From the NCBI GenBank assembly GCA_002376235.1, contig DFNX01000016.1:806001-870000 (forward strand): a stretch of DNA of 64,000 nucleotides. Direction: 5' to 3'. Positions within the stretch are counted from its first letter, which is position 1, and each line of letters opens with the position of its first letter. This DNA comes from Neorhizobium sp. UBA3556 (GTDB lineage: Bacteria > Pseudomonadota > Alphaproteobacteria > Rhizobiales > Rhizobiaceae). Under the pieces are notes generated by a model, which worked only from the letters and a program-made list of their open reading frames with translations, did not search any database and was not told where the DNA came from. Both the position numbers and the translations under genes were made by a program. Of this stretch, positions 25,288 through 33,218 are shown one piece after another.

Positions 25288-25328
25288 ATTTGTACCTTTC
25301 GTCTTACACTTTACCGATAGGTACAAAA
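25288..25328. promoter_or_regulatory. Candidate TetR operator at the HPP-tetR promoter
   Basis: TTTGTACCT (25289-25297) and AGGTACAAA (25319-25327) are perfect 9-base inverted arms 21 bases apart. Nested in the right half is TACCGATAGGTA, an imperfect copy of the TACC-N4-GGTA palindromes bound by many TetR repressors. The left arm lies right before the HPP start codon, so a bound repressor would block transcription or initiation. Operator identity is inferred. Confidence 0.45.
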
Positions 25329-25435
25329 TATCACTACGGATCACCGCTCCGCAACTCCAACCGTAGATACGGGCATGGACGCGTTGACGCAGCAGGGGCC
25401 GGCAAGCCGTCCGCAACAGGCGAAAGGTCGGCCGG

Positions 25436-25744
25436 CTACTCTTCCGGCTCGGTAGTGAACATCAACGGAAAGCCGGCCTGTTTGGCCAGATCGACGGCCT
25501 CTTTCGCCTTGGTCTCGGCAATATCCCTGGCACAGACGACAACGACGCAAGCCCCCATCCGATGCGCTGTCATCATCACTCTCAAGCCTGTCTCCTCGCT
25601 CATTCGGAACACGGCACGCAGCACCATGATGACGAATTCGCGAGGCGTATAATCGTCGTTGAGCAGGATCACCTTGTAGAGCTTTGGCCGCTCCAGCTTG
25701 GGTTTCGATTTCGTCTTCGGGGTAAGAACCGTGTCTTCCGCCAT
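25436..25744 (-). CDS. clpS: ATP-dependent Clp protease adaptor ClpS
   Basis: A 102-residue adaptor that hands N-degron substrates to ClpAP. The core ClpS motifs are clear: YKVILLNDDYTPREFVIMVL near residue 24 and the MMTAHRMG helix that recognises the N-terminal residue. The start at 25744 has GGAGGT eight bases upstream; an in-frame ATG at 25759 has none. Rhizobia usually carry two clpS genes; this short-tailed one stands alone without clpA nearby, as ClpS2 genes do, but I cannot tell which paralogue it is. Confidence 0.9.
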   Translation of the reverse strand: MAEDTVLTPKTKSKPKLERPKLYKVILLNDDYTPREFVIMVLRAVFRMSEETGLRVMMTAHRMGACVVVVCARDIAETKAKEAVDLAKQAGFPLMFTTEPEE

Positions 25745-25925
25745 CAGCTTGACCTCCATGTGAGGAAAGTCTCAACGGGCATGAAGGGTATTTTGCGCCG
25801 CAGCAGGAAGATTTCAAGTCATCGCGACTTCAGGGAGGTTCTCCGGATACCTCCAAGCCTTGACCCGCAGGGCACTTTCCCCCATAGCCACTGCAAACTC
25901 AGTTAAACGATAGGTTTCATCCCCG

Positions 25926-27029
25926 ATGGGCTTCAAATGCGGTATCGTCGGACTGCCCAATGTCGGCAAGTCCACCCTCTTCAACGCACTGACCAAGACG
26001 GCTGCAGCACAGGCTGCGAACTATCCGTTCTGCACGATCGAGCCGAACACCGGTGAAGTTGCAGTGCCGGATGCGCGCATGCAGAAGCTCGCGACGATCG
26101 CCGGCTCGAAGGAAATCATCCCGACCCGCATCTCCTTCGTCGACATCGCCGGTCTCGTGCGCGGCGCATCGAAGGGCGAAGGCCTGGGCAACAAGTTCCT
26201 CGCCAATATCCGCGAAGTCGATGCCGTCGTCCACGTCCTGCGCTGCTTCGAAGACGACGACATTACCCATGTCGAAGGCCGCATCAATCCGGTTGGCGAC
26301 GCCGAAACGATCGAAACCGAACTGATGCTCGCCGACCTCGAAAGCTTGGAGCGCCGCGTCGAGCAGACCCGCAAGCGCGCAACCGGCAAGGACAAGGAGT
26401 CCGTCGCCCAGCTTCCGGTCATGGAAGCCGTGATCAAGCTGCTGCAGGACGGCAAGCCCGCTCGCCTTCTCCTGCAGACGCTTTCGACGGAAGAAATCGA
26501 GATCCTCAAGAGCCTCAACCTCCTGACCTCGCATCCGGTACTCTATGTCTGCAACGTCGCAGAAAGCGATGCGGTAGACGGCAACGAGCACACCAAGGCC
26601 GTCGCCGAAATGGCAAAGGCGCAAGGCGCCGAATGCGTCATCATCTCGGCTGCAATCGAATCCGAAGTCGCCCAGCTTCCCGATGAGGAAGCCAAGGAAT
26701 TTCTCGGCGCGCTCGGCCTTGAAGAAGCCGGCCTCGACCGCCTGATCCGCGCGGGCTACCATCTGCTCGACCTGATCACCTATTTCACCGTCGGCCCGAA
26801 GGAATGCCGTGCCTGGACGATCCGTCGCGGTACCAAGGCACCGCAGGCCGCCGGCGTCATCCATACCGATTTCGAACGCGGCTTCATCCGCGCCTTCACC
26901 ATCTCCTATGACGATTACATCGCCTACAAGGGTGAAGTCGGCGCCAAGGAAGCCGGCAAGGGCCGCGACGAAGGCAAGGAATATGTCGTCAACGACGGCG
27001 ACGTGATCCACTTCCGCTTCAACACCTAA
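25926..27029 (+). CDS. ychF: Redox-regulated ATPase/GTPase YchF (OBG family)
   Basis: A 367-residue P-loop NTPase that binds ribosomes and prefers ATP in characterised homologues. The Walker A motif GLPNVGKSTLFNAL begins near residue 7, switch DIAGLVRGASKGEGLGNKFL follows near residue 67, and the C-terminal TGS domain (about 280-364, LDLITYFTVGPKECRAWTIRRG) is complete. The guanine-specificity motif NKxD is replaced by a YVCNVAE segment, as expected for the YchF subfamily. A strong hairpin lies 15 bases after the stop. It is a single-gene unit flanked by a divergent clpS. Confidence 0.95.
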   Translation: MGFKCGIVGLPNVGKSTLFNALTKTAAAQAANYPFCTIEPNTGEVAVPDARMQKLATIAGSKEIIPTRISFVDIAGLVRGASKGEGLGNKFLANIREVDAVVHVLRCFEDDDITHVEGRINPVGDAETIETELMLADLESLERRVEQTRKRATGKDKESVAQLPVMEAVIKLLQDGKPARLLLQTLSTEEIEILKSLNLLTSHPVLYVCNVAESDAVDGNEHTKAVAEMAKAQGAECVIISAAIESEVAQLPDEEAKEFLGALGLEEAGLDRLIRAGYHLLDLITYFTVGPKECRAWTIRRGTKAPQAAGVIHTDFERGFIRAFTISYDDYIAYKGEVGAKEAGKGRDEGKEYVVNDGDVIHFRFNT

Positions 27030-27044
27030 AATCGAAAACACACA

Positions 27045-27073
27045 GCTACGGCAGAGCTTTTCTCTGCCGTAGC
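27045..27073 (+). terminator. Hairpin between ychF and the MaoC genes
   Basis: A perfect 12-base inverted repeat, GCTACGGCAGAG at 27045-27056 and CTCTGCCGTAGC at 27062-27073, with loop CTTTT. No T-tract follows on the plus strand. It ends 26 bases before the next start codon, so it could also affect translation or RNA processing between the two units. Confidence 0.6.
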
Positions 27074-27099
27074 GCGATCCTCCATTGCCGAGGCACAGC

Positions 27100-27573
27100 A
27101 TGCTTTATCTCGAGGACTTTACACCCGGTCGCGTCCTGCCCCTCGCCCCGTGCAGCATCGAAGCAAAGGCAATCGTCGAATTTGCCGCGGAATTCGATCC
27201 GCAACCGATGCATCTCGACGAGGAAGCGGGCAAGGCAAGCATTCTCGGAGGGCTGGCGGCCTCGGGCTGGCACACGGCAAGCCTTTTCATGCGCATGATG
27301 TATGACGGCTGGCTGGCGAATTCTTCGTCGGAAGGATCGCCCGGCATCGAATTCATGGAATGGAAAAAACCTGTCCTGGCAGGCGATCGGCTTTCCGGCC
27401 GCTCTACGGTCATCGAGATGAGAGCGCTGCGCTCCCGCCCCGGTCTCGGTCTTGTGAAATTCCTCCACGAAGTGATGAACCAGAACGGTGACGTCGTCAT
27501 GCGTGGCGAAAACCCGATCATGTTCCGTACCCGTCCTGCGGGCGACGCAACGACCATGGGAGATCAGGCATGA
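27100..27573 (+). CDS. MaoC-like hot-dog-fold dehydratase (first of a pair)
   Basis: A 157-residue MaoC/hydratase-2 type protein. Characteristic segments are the DFTPGRVLPL opening, the catalytic loop FAAEFDPQPMHLDEEAG with aspartate and histidine near residues 35-40, and GLAASGWHTASLFMRMM. Such proteins hydrate enoyl-CoA or related thioesters. The ATG at 27100 follows GAGG; a TTG at 27085 would add five residues. It overlaps the next MaoC gene by four bases (ATGA), so the two products probably form a heterodimer or work together. Confidence 0.85.
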   Translation: MLYLEDFTPGRVLPLAPCSIEAKAIVEFAAEFDPQPMHLDEEAGKASILGGLAASGWHTASLFMRMMYDGWLANSSSEGSPGIEFMEWKKPVLAGDRLSGRSTVIEMRALRSRPGLGLVKFLHEVMNQNGDVVMRGENPIMFRTRPAGDATTMGDQA

Positions 27574-28037
27574 AGCTCGCCGAACTCTCTCCTCCCGGCC
27601 ATAAGGTCGTCACGGGCTCGCTGCTCTTCACCGCGGAAGACATCATCACCTTCGCCAGGAAATTCGACCCGCAGCCCTTTCACACCGACCCCGAAGCCGC
27701 GAAAAACTATGTCTTTGGCGGCCTGTGCGCCTCGGGCTGGCATACCTGCGCCGGATGGATGAAGACCTTTATCGCCTATTGGGCCAAGGAACACGCCCGC
27801 CTCGTCGCGGAAGGCATCGAACCGCCCAAGCTTGGCCCCTCGCCCGGTTTCAAGAAACTGCAGTGGCTGAAGCCGGTTTATGCAGGTGATACCATCACCT
27901 ATTCGGTGACGCTCCTCGAAAGTCGTCCGCTGATGTCGAGACCCGGAACCTCCATCAACCTTACGGCCAATGAAGGCATCAACCAGAAGGGTGAAACCGT
28001 TCTGCGCTTCGAGAGCACGGTTCTGGAGTTCGATTAG
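27570..28037 (+). CDS. MaoC-like hot-dog-fold dehydratase (second of a pair)
   Basis: A 155-residue paralogue of the upstream protein (compare FARKFDPQPFHTDPEAAKN with FAAEFDPQPMHLDEEAGKA, and GLCASGWHTCAGWMKTF with GLAASGWHTASLFMRMM). Catalytic aspartate and histidine are both kept in each copy. The pair recalls tandem MaoC genes annotated as acyl dehydratases in rhizobia; the natural thioester is unknown. Its TAG stop codon lies inside the left end of a repeat element (28035-28138). Confidence 0.85.
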   Translation: MKLAELSPPGHKVVTGSLLFTAEDIITFARKFDPQPFHTDPEAAKNYVFGGLCASGWHTCAGWMKTFIAYWAKEHARLVAEGIEPPKLGPSPGFKKLQWLKPVYAGDTITYSVTLLESRPLMSRPGTSINLTANEGINQKGETVLRFESTVLEFD

Positions 28038-28138
28038 AGCATTTCCGCCTTTCTTCGAAACGCGAACCGGCTCTATCTCTTTGTTTTAACGCAATTCCGG
28101 ACGCAAAACCGATTCCCACTTTTGCTGGAATTGCTCTA
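28035..28138. repeat. Full RIME-like element filling the gap between two convergent genes
   Basis: A 104-base element with inverted ends TAGAGC (28035-28040) and GCTCTA (28133-28138). Its right half (28090-28136) is the same 47-base palindromic unit as at 13354 and 30802; its left half contains a second palindromic part (around AACGCGAACCGG). This two-palindrome layout and size match my recollection of RIME1 of rhizobia. The TAG stop of the MaoC gene is the first three bases, and the TAG stop of the convergent LysE gene is the last three bases read on the other strand. The element may serve as a bidirectional transcript end. Confidence 0.82.
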
Positions 28139-28747
28139 ACGCGCTGCAACCACGGCAGCACCCGCGCCGATCATCACGGTACCCGCAGCGCGGTTGGCCC
28201 GTCTGACGACAAGAGGATTGCGAAGGGCACGCCTTGCGCGGCTGGCAAGCAATACATGCCCGCCCACGACGATGACCTCCACCGCGAGAATAACCAGGGC
28301 CAGCATGAAGCCGTCTCCGGTGGTCAACTGCGTCCCGACGACATTCGGCAGCAGAGCGATATAGAACAACGGCATCTTTGGATTGCCGAGATTGAGAACG
28401 ACACCCGTTACATAAGCGCCGAGCACGTTTCCGCTCGGCTGCGGCACCAGAGCGGGAACGATCGGCTCTGCCGTCCATAGCTTGATCCCCGTCCAGATCA
28501 GGTAAAGTGCGCCACCGTAACGCAGGACAGTCATCACAGCCCCCATCTCGCTGGCAACGACCGACAGGCCGAATACGGCAAGCGCCAGAAACAGAAGAAT
28601 ACCGGTACAGGTGCCTGCACCATATGCGATGCCGGACAGAGCACCCTGGGCGATGGTGCGGGCAACGATCGTCAGATTATCCGGCCCGGGACTGGCCGCA
28701 AAGAACAGGAAAGCAGCGGCAAAGGCAGCAAGCGCAGCGACGTCCAT
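28136..28747 (-). CDS. LysE/RhtB-family amino-acid exporter
   Basis: A 203-residue inner-membrane protein with about six hydrophobic helices. The family signature SPGPDNLTIVARTIAQG is near residue 19, followed by GTCTGILLFLALAVFG; the middle helix has NLGNPKMPLFYIALLP, also typical. LysE/RhtB proteins export amino acids or homoserine lactone-like compounds; the substrate is not deducible. GGAGG stands right before the ATG at 28747. The stop codon is supplied by the repeat element between this gene and the convergent MaoC gene. Confidence 0.88.
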   Translation of the reverse strand: MDVAALAAFAAAFLFFAASPGPDNLTIVARTIAQGALSGIAYGAGTCTGILLFLALAVFGLSVVASEMGAVMTVLRYGGALYLIWTGIKLWTAEPIVPALVPQPSGNVLGAYVTGVVLNLGNPKMPLFYIALLPNVVGTQLTTGDGFMLALVILAVEVIVVGGHVLLASRARRALRNPLVVRRANRAAGTVMIGAGAAVVAAR

Positions 28748-28797
28748 CTCATCCTCCGTCGGAAAGACGAAAGAGTATCAGTGCCGCAGCACCTCTC

Positions 28798-28819
28798 AAT
28801 CCCCGAAAATTGGGGGATT
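28798..28819. promoter_or_regulatory. Inverted repeat between the LysE and arginase-like genes
   Basis: AATCCCC (28798-28804) and GGGGATT (28813-28819) flank an 8-base centre in the divergent promoter region. It could be an operator shared by the amino-acid exporter and the arginase-like gene. No regulator gene is adjacent. Confidence 0.35.
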
Positions 28820-28955
28820 AAAAGCGCCGAAGCCGCGACGAAATTGAAGTTTGTCATACGAGCAACTATCGTTATGTCTGCACATATATCACGAACCTTT
28901 TTCCTCGCGGAAGACACCCCGGTTTTCTGCCAAGTAGAATCATCCTGGCCTCATC

Positions 28956-29777
28956 ATGACATTTGAACTCATCGTCTCGCAGGGACGCATTGCCGACCGG
29001 ACTTCCGGAGCCATTCCCGGAGCCGCATTGACGGCCAAGCTGGCTTCCAGCCTCACGGGACTCGCACCGCTCGAAATCGGCCAAATCTCACCAGCACTGA
29101 ACGACCATTGGTCTACAGCCCTTGGCGAGGCCAATGTCACGGTAACCGAATTGCAGCAGGCCATCTCGCAGACCATAGATCGTGGCAATCGCCCGCTCAT
29201 GGTCGCCAACACCTGCGCCGCAAGCCTTGCCTCGCTGCCTGTCGCCGCACGGCGGCATCCTGATGCCGTGCTCCTGTGGATCGACGCCCACGGCGATTTC
29301 AACACGCCTTTCACGACGGAAAGTGGTTATCTCGGCGGCATGGTCCTGGCAGCGGCCTGCGGTATGTGGGAAAGCGGCCACGGCAGCGGCATCGATCCGA
29401 AAAGTGTCATCGTCATCGGCGGAAGGGACATCGATCCTGCTGAAGCCGACCTGATGGCAGATGCGGGTGTCCGCATCATCTCGCCATCGAAGACGACGCC
29501 ACAGGCCGTGCTATCTGCGATAGGCGACCGGGATATCTGGATCCATGTTGATTGGGATGTGCTGGAGCCCAACAACATCCCCGCAGCCTATGCGATCGCT
29601 AATGGCCTGTTGCCCGAGACGCTGCGCAGCATCTTCGCAGCCCTTCCCGGACACAGGATCGTCGGCCTCGAACTCGCCGAATTCGAGGCTTCCGGCAATT
29701 GGCTGGAAGATGAGAAAGCCCTCAAGATCATCGCCGACATCATCTCGCCGATCGTTTCCGAATGCATGCCTGCATGA
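28956..29777 (+). CDS. Arginase/agmatinase-fold protein with an altered first metal motif
   Basis: A 273-residue ureohydrolase-fold protein. The second motif WIDAHGDFNTP (near residue 109) keeps the D-x-H-x-D manganese ligands, and HVDWDVLEP (near 194) keeps the two aspartates of the third. The first motif, normally GGDHS with a metal-binding histidine, reads ANTCAAS here, so one ligand is missing or replaced by cysteine. The substrate may differ from arginine or agmatine, or the site may hold one metal. It overlaps the Nudix gene downstream by four bases and is divergent from an amino-acid exporter. Confidence 0.78.
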   Translation: MTFELIVSQGRIADRTSGAIPGAALTAKLASSLTGLAPLEIGQISPALNDHWSTALGEANVTVTELQQAISQTIDRGNRPLMVANTCAASLASLPVAARRHPDAVLLWIDAHGDFNTPFTTESGYLGGMVLAAACGMWESGHGSGIDPKSVIVIGGRDIDPAEADLMADAGVRIISPSKTTPQAVLSAIGDRDIWIHVDWDVLEPNNIPAAYAIANGLLPETLRSIFAALPGHRIVGLELAEFEASGNWLEDEKALKIIADIISPIVSECMPA

Positions 29778-30187
29778 AGCCTACAATTCGCATTGCAGCT
29801 GCCGTCATCATCCGTGCCGATGGCAAAGCGCTTTTGGTGCGCAAACGCGGAACCAAAGCCTTCATGCAGCCCGGCGGCAAGATCGAACCGGATGAAAGCC
29901 CGGCATCGGCTCTTCTGCGGGAACTCATCGAAGAAATCGGATTGCATGTGTCGGTCGAAGACCTGCGCTCACTGGGCTATTTCGAAGCCCCAGCGGCCAA
30001 CGAACCGGGCCACACGGTTTCAGCAGATGTGTTTCTGATCGAAAGCGGCAACGCCCAGATCACCAACTCTGCTGAGATCGAAGAACTGTGCTGGATAGAT
30101 CCCGAGGAGCCGGGCGACATCGCCATGGCGGAACTCACCGAGCACCACATATTGCCTGCCTATATGCAGAAACGCGCCGGGGGGTAG
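29774..30187 (+). CDS. Nudix hydrolase
   Basis: A 137-residue pyrophosphohydrolase. The Nudix box is complete: GGKIEPDESPASALLRELIEEIGL fits G-x5-E-x7-R-E-U-x-E-E-x-G-U. The ATG at 29774 overlaps the stop of the arginase-like gene (ATGA), so the two are translationally coupled; a start four codons earlier is less likely. The substrate could be a nucleoside di- or triphosphate or related compound. Pairing with an arginase-like enzyme does not point to a known pathway. Confidence 0.9.
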   Translation: MKPTIRIAAAVIIRADGKALLVRKRGTKAFMQPGGKIEPDESPASALLRELIEEIGLHVSVEDLRSLGYFEAPAANEPGHTVSADVFLIESGNAQITNSAEIEELCWIDPEEPGDIAMAELTEHHILPAYMQKRAGG

Positions 30188-30242
30188 CCCGACGCGTTTG
30201 AACGATGCTGCATACCGAGGCGATGCTCCGGCTTGAACGAGG

Positions 30243-30788
30243 TCAGTGGCCGGAAAATTCAGCCAGTGTGCGAACTTCTACGCCAAGCGCTTCGAGGTTC
30301 TTGCGACCACCGAGATCCGGCAGGTCGATGACGAAGCAGGCGGATACGACTTCCGCGCCGATCTGGCGCAGCAGCTTGACGGCGCCAACGGCGGTACCGC
30401 CGGTCGCAATCAGGTCGTCGCAAAGGATCACCTTCTCGCCCGGCTTTACCGCATCGACATGGATCTCCATCTCATCGGTGCCGTATTCCAGCGCATAGGC
30501 CATGCTGACGGTACGGTAAGGCAGCTTGCCCTTCTTGCGGATCGGCACGAAACCGGCAGAAAGCTGATGCGCCATCGCGCCGCCAAGAATGAAACCGCGC
30601 GCTTCCATGCCCGCAATCTTGTCGACACCCAGTCCCTCGTAAGGCTTAACCAGCTCATCCACCGCGAGACGGAAGGCCGCCGCGTCACCCAGAAGAGTGG
30701 TGATATCGCGAAAGATGATGCCGGGCTTGGGGTAATCCGGAATGGAACGGATCGCAGCGGCGAGGATGTCTTTGGTCGAGGTCGTCAT
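30243..30788 (-). CDS. apt: Adenine phosphoribosyltransferase
   Basis: A 181-residue purine salvage enzyme that makes AMP from adenine and PRPP. The N-terminal segment SIPDYPKPGIIFRDITTLL, the MEARGFILG loop and the PRPP-binding motif ILCDDLIATGGTA (near residue 123) are all present. The start at 30788 gives the standard length; the frame to 30851 runs into the repeat copy C upstream. It lies directly downstream of the bc1 operon on the same strand, a common rhizobial arrangement, but a terminator separates them. Confidence 0.95.
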   Translation of the reverse strand: MTTSTKDILAAAIRSIPDYPKPGIIFRDITTLLGDAAAFRLAVDELVKPYEGLGVDKIAGMEARGFILGGAMAHQLSAGFVPIRKKGKLPYRTVSMAYALEYGTDEMEIHVDAVKPGEKVILCDDLIATGGTAVGAVKLLRQIGAEVVSACFVIDLPDLGGRKNLEALGVEVRTLAEFSGH

Positions 30789-30801
30789 GATGATCCTGTT
30801 A

Positions 30802-30848
30802 AAGCAATTCCAGCAAAAGTGGGAACCGGTTTTACGTCCGGAATTGCG
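30802..30848 (+). repeat. RIME-like half element, copy C
   Basis: A 47-base unit almost identical to copy A at 13354 (two differences), with inverted ends GCAATTCC / GGAATTGC. It lies 14 bases upstream of the apt start codon, so it would be in the apt leader or promoter. Confidence 0.78.
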
Positions 30849-30921
30849 CAAAAAAGCTCCGTCGTCTCAACGCGGCAGCTTCGATGAACCAAACGAATAG
30901 CCCAACAAAGATGCGCGAATG

Positions 30922-30944
30922 AAAAAGGCGGCCGAAGCCGCCTT
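30922..30944 (-). terminator. Intrinsic terminator of the bc1 operon
   Basis: Read on the minus strand: AAGGCGGC, loop TTCG, GCCGCCTT, then a T-tract (30922-30926). It lies 25 bases past the cytochrome c1 stop. Confidence 0.88.
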
Positions 30945-30968
30945 CTCTATCTTTGACCCGGCTTCGGA

Positions 30969-31850
30969 TCAATGTTCCTTATTGGCATAGACCGACTTCT
31001 TCGTCAGGTAAATGAGCCCGCTGAAGATCACCAGGAAAACCATGACCATGAAGCCCGTGCGCTTGCGGTCTTCCAGATGCGGCTCGGCGGCCCACATCAG
31101 GAATGCCGAAACATCCTTGGCATACTGGTCCACCGTCTGAGGTGCGCCATCATCATAGGTCACCTGATCGTCGGCGATCGGCGGAGCCATGGCAAGCGAG
31201 GACGCGGCGACGAAATAAGGGTTGTAGTGGGTACCTTCGGGAACCTCCAAACCTTCCGGCGGCTCATGATATCCGGTGATCAGCGAGTAGATGTAATCCG
31301 GCCCGCCTTCCTGATACTGGGTGAAGATATCGAAGATGAACTGCGGGAAGCCGCGTGTCACGCCGCGCGCCTTGGCGATCAGCGAAAAATCGGGCGGCGC
31401 CGCGCCATTATTGGCGGCTGCTGCGGCCTGCGTGTTCGGGAATGGCGATGGGAAATGGTCGGACGGGACAGCCGCCCGCTCGAACATCTCGCCATCATCG
31501 TTCGGCCCATCCTGAACCTGATAGTTGGCGGCAAAGGCTTTCACCTGCGCGTCCGAATATCCCAGGTCCTCCAGCGTCCGGAAAGGCACCAGCTGCATCG
31601 AATGGCAGGCGGAACAGACCTCCGTAAACACCTTCAGGCCACGCTGCAGCTGCTGCTTGTCATAGTGACCGAAAGGCCCGGCAAAGCTCCATTTCACATT
31701 TTTCGGATGCTGGATCGGATAATGCGGAGTGGCCCCTTCGGCGTGGGCTTCAGCCCCCGCCGCATCGTGATTTTCCTGGGCATTTGCCTGAGCAAAACCG
31801 AGTGCAGCCAGAAGCGCCAGAGAGACGAGGCTTGTAGCAAGCTTTTTCAT
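30969..31850 (-). CDS. fbcC: Cytochrome c1 of the bc1 complex
   Basis: A 293-residue periplasmic heme subunit. A Sec signal peptide ends near residue 24 (AQANAQ), the heme-c motif CSACH is at residues 79-83, the axial methionine is in SSLAMAPPI, and one C-terminal helix (about 264-282) anchors it. In some rhizobia cytochromes b and c1 are encoded as one fused fbcH-like protein; here they are separate genes, 22 bases apart. It passes electrons from the Rieske centre to a soluble or membrane cytochrome c. Confidence 0.95.
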   Translation of the reverse strand: MKKLATSLVSLALLAALGFAQANAQENHDAAGAEAHAEGATPHYPIQHPKNVKWSFAGPFGHYDKQQLQRGLKVFTEVCSACHSMQLVPFRTLEDLGYSDAQVKAFAANYQVQDGPNDDGEMFERAAVPSDHFPSPFPNTQAAAAANNGAAPPDFSLIAKARGVTRGFPQFIFDIFTQYQEGGPDYIYSLITGYHEPPEGLEVPEGTHYNPYFVAASSLAMAPPIADDQVTYDDGAPQTVDQYAKDVSAFLMWAAEPHLEDRKRTGFMVMVFLVIFSGLIYLTKKSVYANKEH

Positions 31851-31872
31851 GTGTCTATCCCTCTCCCGCCGC

Positions 31873-33207
31873 TCACACTGTGGCCTTGGCCGGTTCGGCT
31901 ATACCCGAACTTGCCTTCTTACTCTGCTGCTCCAGCACCGCTTCGGTGATCGAGTTCGGGATGCGCCGCGGCGTTTCGAACAGGCCGAGAAGCGGCATGA
32001 TCACCAGGAAGAAACCGAAATAATAAAGCGTACCGAGCTGCGAATAGCCGACATAATTGCCCTTCAGGTCACCACCGAAGATCAGGGCAATCAGACCACC
32101 GCCTTCTGCCGGCATGGCGCCGAGCCAGCCGAGGAAGATCGCATTGGCCACGAATATCCAGAAGAACAGCTTGTACCAGGGACGATAGACGGCCGAACGA
32201 ACCTTCGACGTGTCGAGCCAGGGCAGGAAGAACAGGATGATGATCGAGCCGAACATGACGAGCACGCCACCGAGCTTCGAGTCGATCGGGCCGACATTGA
32301 AGGTGATCGCACGCAGCATCGCGTAGAACGGCAGATAGTACCATTCAGGCACGATATGCGCCGGTGTCTTCAACGCATCGGCCGGGATGTAGTTGTCCGG
32401 GTGGCCGAGATAGTTCGGCATGTAGAAGATGAACCAGGCATAGACGATCAGGAAGATCGACACGCCGAAAGCATCCTTCAGCGTCGCATAGGGCGTGAAG
32501 GGAACGGTATCGGTCTTAGACTTCACCTCGACGCCGGTCGGGTTCGTCTGACCGGTTACATGCAGCGCCCAGACGTGCAGGACGACGACGCCGGCGATCA
32601 TGAACGGCAGAAGATAGTGAAGCGAGAAGAAGCGGTTCAGTGTCGGCTGGTCGACGGCAAATCCGCCAAGCAGGAACTGCTGAATCCACTCACCCACCAG
32701 CGGGAAGGCGGTGAAAAATCCGGTAATGACCGTTGCACCCCAAAAGGACATCTGCCCCCAGGGAAGCACATAGCCCATGAAGCCCGTTGCCATCATCAGC
32801 AGATAGATAACCACACCGAGGATCCAGAGGATTTCGCGCGGGGCCTTGTAGGAACCGTAATAGAGACCGCGGGCGATATGCAGATAGACCGCGATGAAGA
32901 AGAAGGAAGCACCGTTGGCATGCATATAACGCAACAGCCAACCATGATTGACGTCGCGCATGATCTTTTCGACCGAGACGAAAGCCTCAGCGGTTGATGC
33001 CGTGTAATGCATGGCAAGTACAACGCCGGTGAGGATCTGCACGATCAGCATGACCGACAGCATGGCACCGAATGTATAGGCGTAATTCAGGTTTCTCGGC
33101 ACCGGATAGGCGACGAAACTGTCATACACCATGCGCGGCAAAGGTAGCCGCTGGTCGATCCACCGTTCGATCCCCGTCGACGGTTGATAAGACGAATGTC
33201 CACTCAT
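31873..33207 (-). CDS. fbcB: Cytochrome b of the bc1 complex
   Basis: A 444-residue integral membrane subunit with eight expected helices. Cytochrome b landmarks are the N-terminal SFVAYPVPRNLNYAYTFG region, the Qo-site segment YVLPWGQMSFWGATVITG, PEWYYLPFYAMLRAI, and the heme-ligand histidines in HYTASTAE...WLLRYMHANGASFFF and in the helix-D region. It holds two b hemes and the quinol oxidation and quinone reduction sites. It lies 11 bases downstream of the Rieske gene and 22 bases upstream of cytochrome c1 in one operon. Confidence 0.96.
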   Translation of the reverse strand: MSGHSSYQPSTGIERWIDQRLPLPRMVYDSFVAYPVPRNLNYAYTFGAMLSVMLIVQILTGVVLAMHYTASTAEAFVSVEKIMRDVNHGWLLRYMHANGASFFFIAVYLHIARGLYYGSYKAPREILWILGVVIYLLMMATGFMGYVLPWGQMSFWGATVITGFFTAFPLVGEWIQQFLLGGFAVDQPTLNRFFSLHYLLPFMIAGVVVLHVWALHVTGQTNPTGVEVKSKTDTVPFTPYATLKDAFGVSIFLIVYAWFIFYMPNYLGHPDNYIPADALKTPAHIVPEWYYLPFYAMLRAITFNVGPIDSKLGGVLVMFGSIIILFFLPWLDTSKVRSAVYRPWYKLFFWIFVANAIFLGWLGAMPAEGGGLIALIFGGDLKGNYVGYSQLGTLYYFGFFLVIMPLLGLFETPRRIPNSITEAVLEQQSKKASSGIAEPAKATV

Positions 33208-33218
33208 ATGTCAGCCCC

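Noticed and set aside
31849..32997. 382-codon plus-strand frame
   Set aside because: Antisense to cytochrome b.
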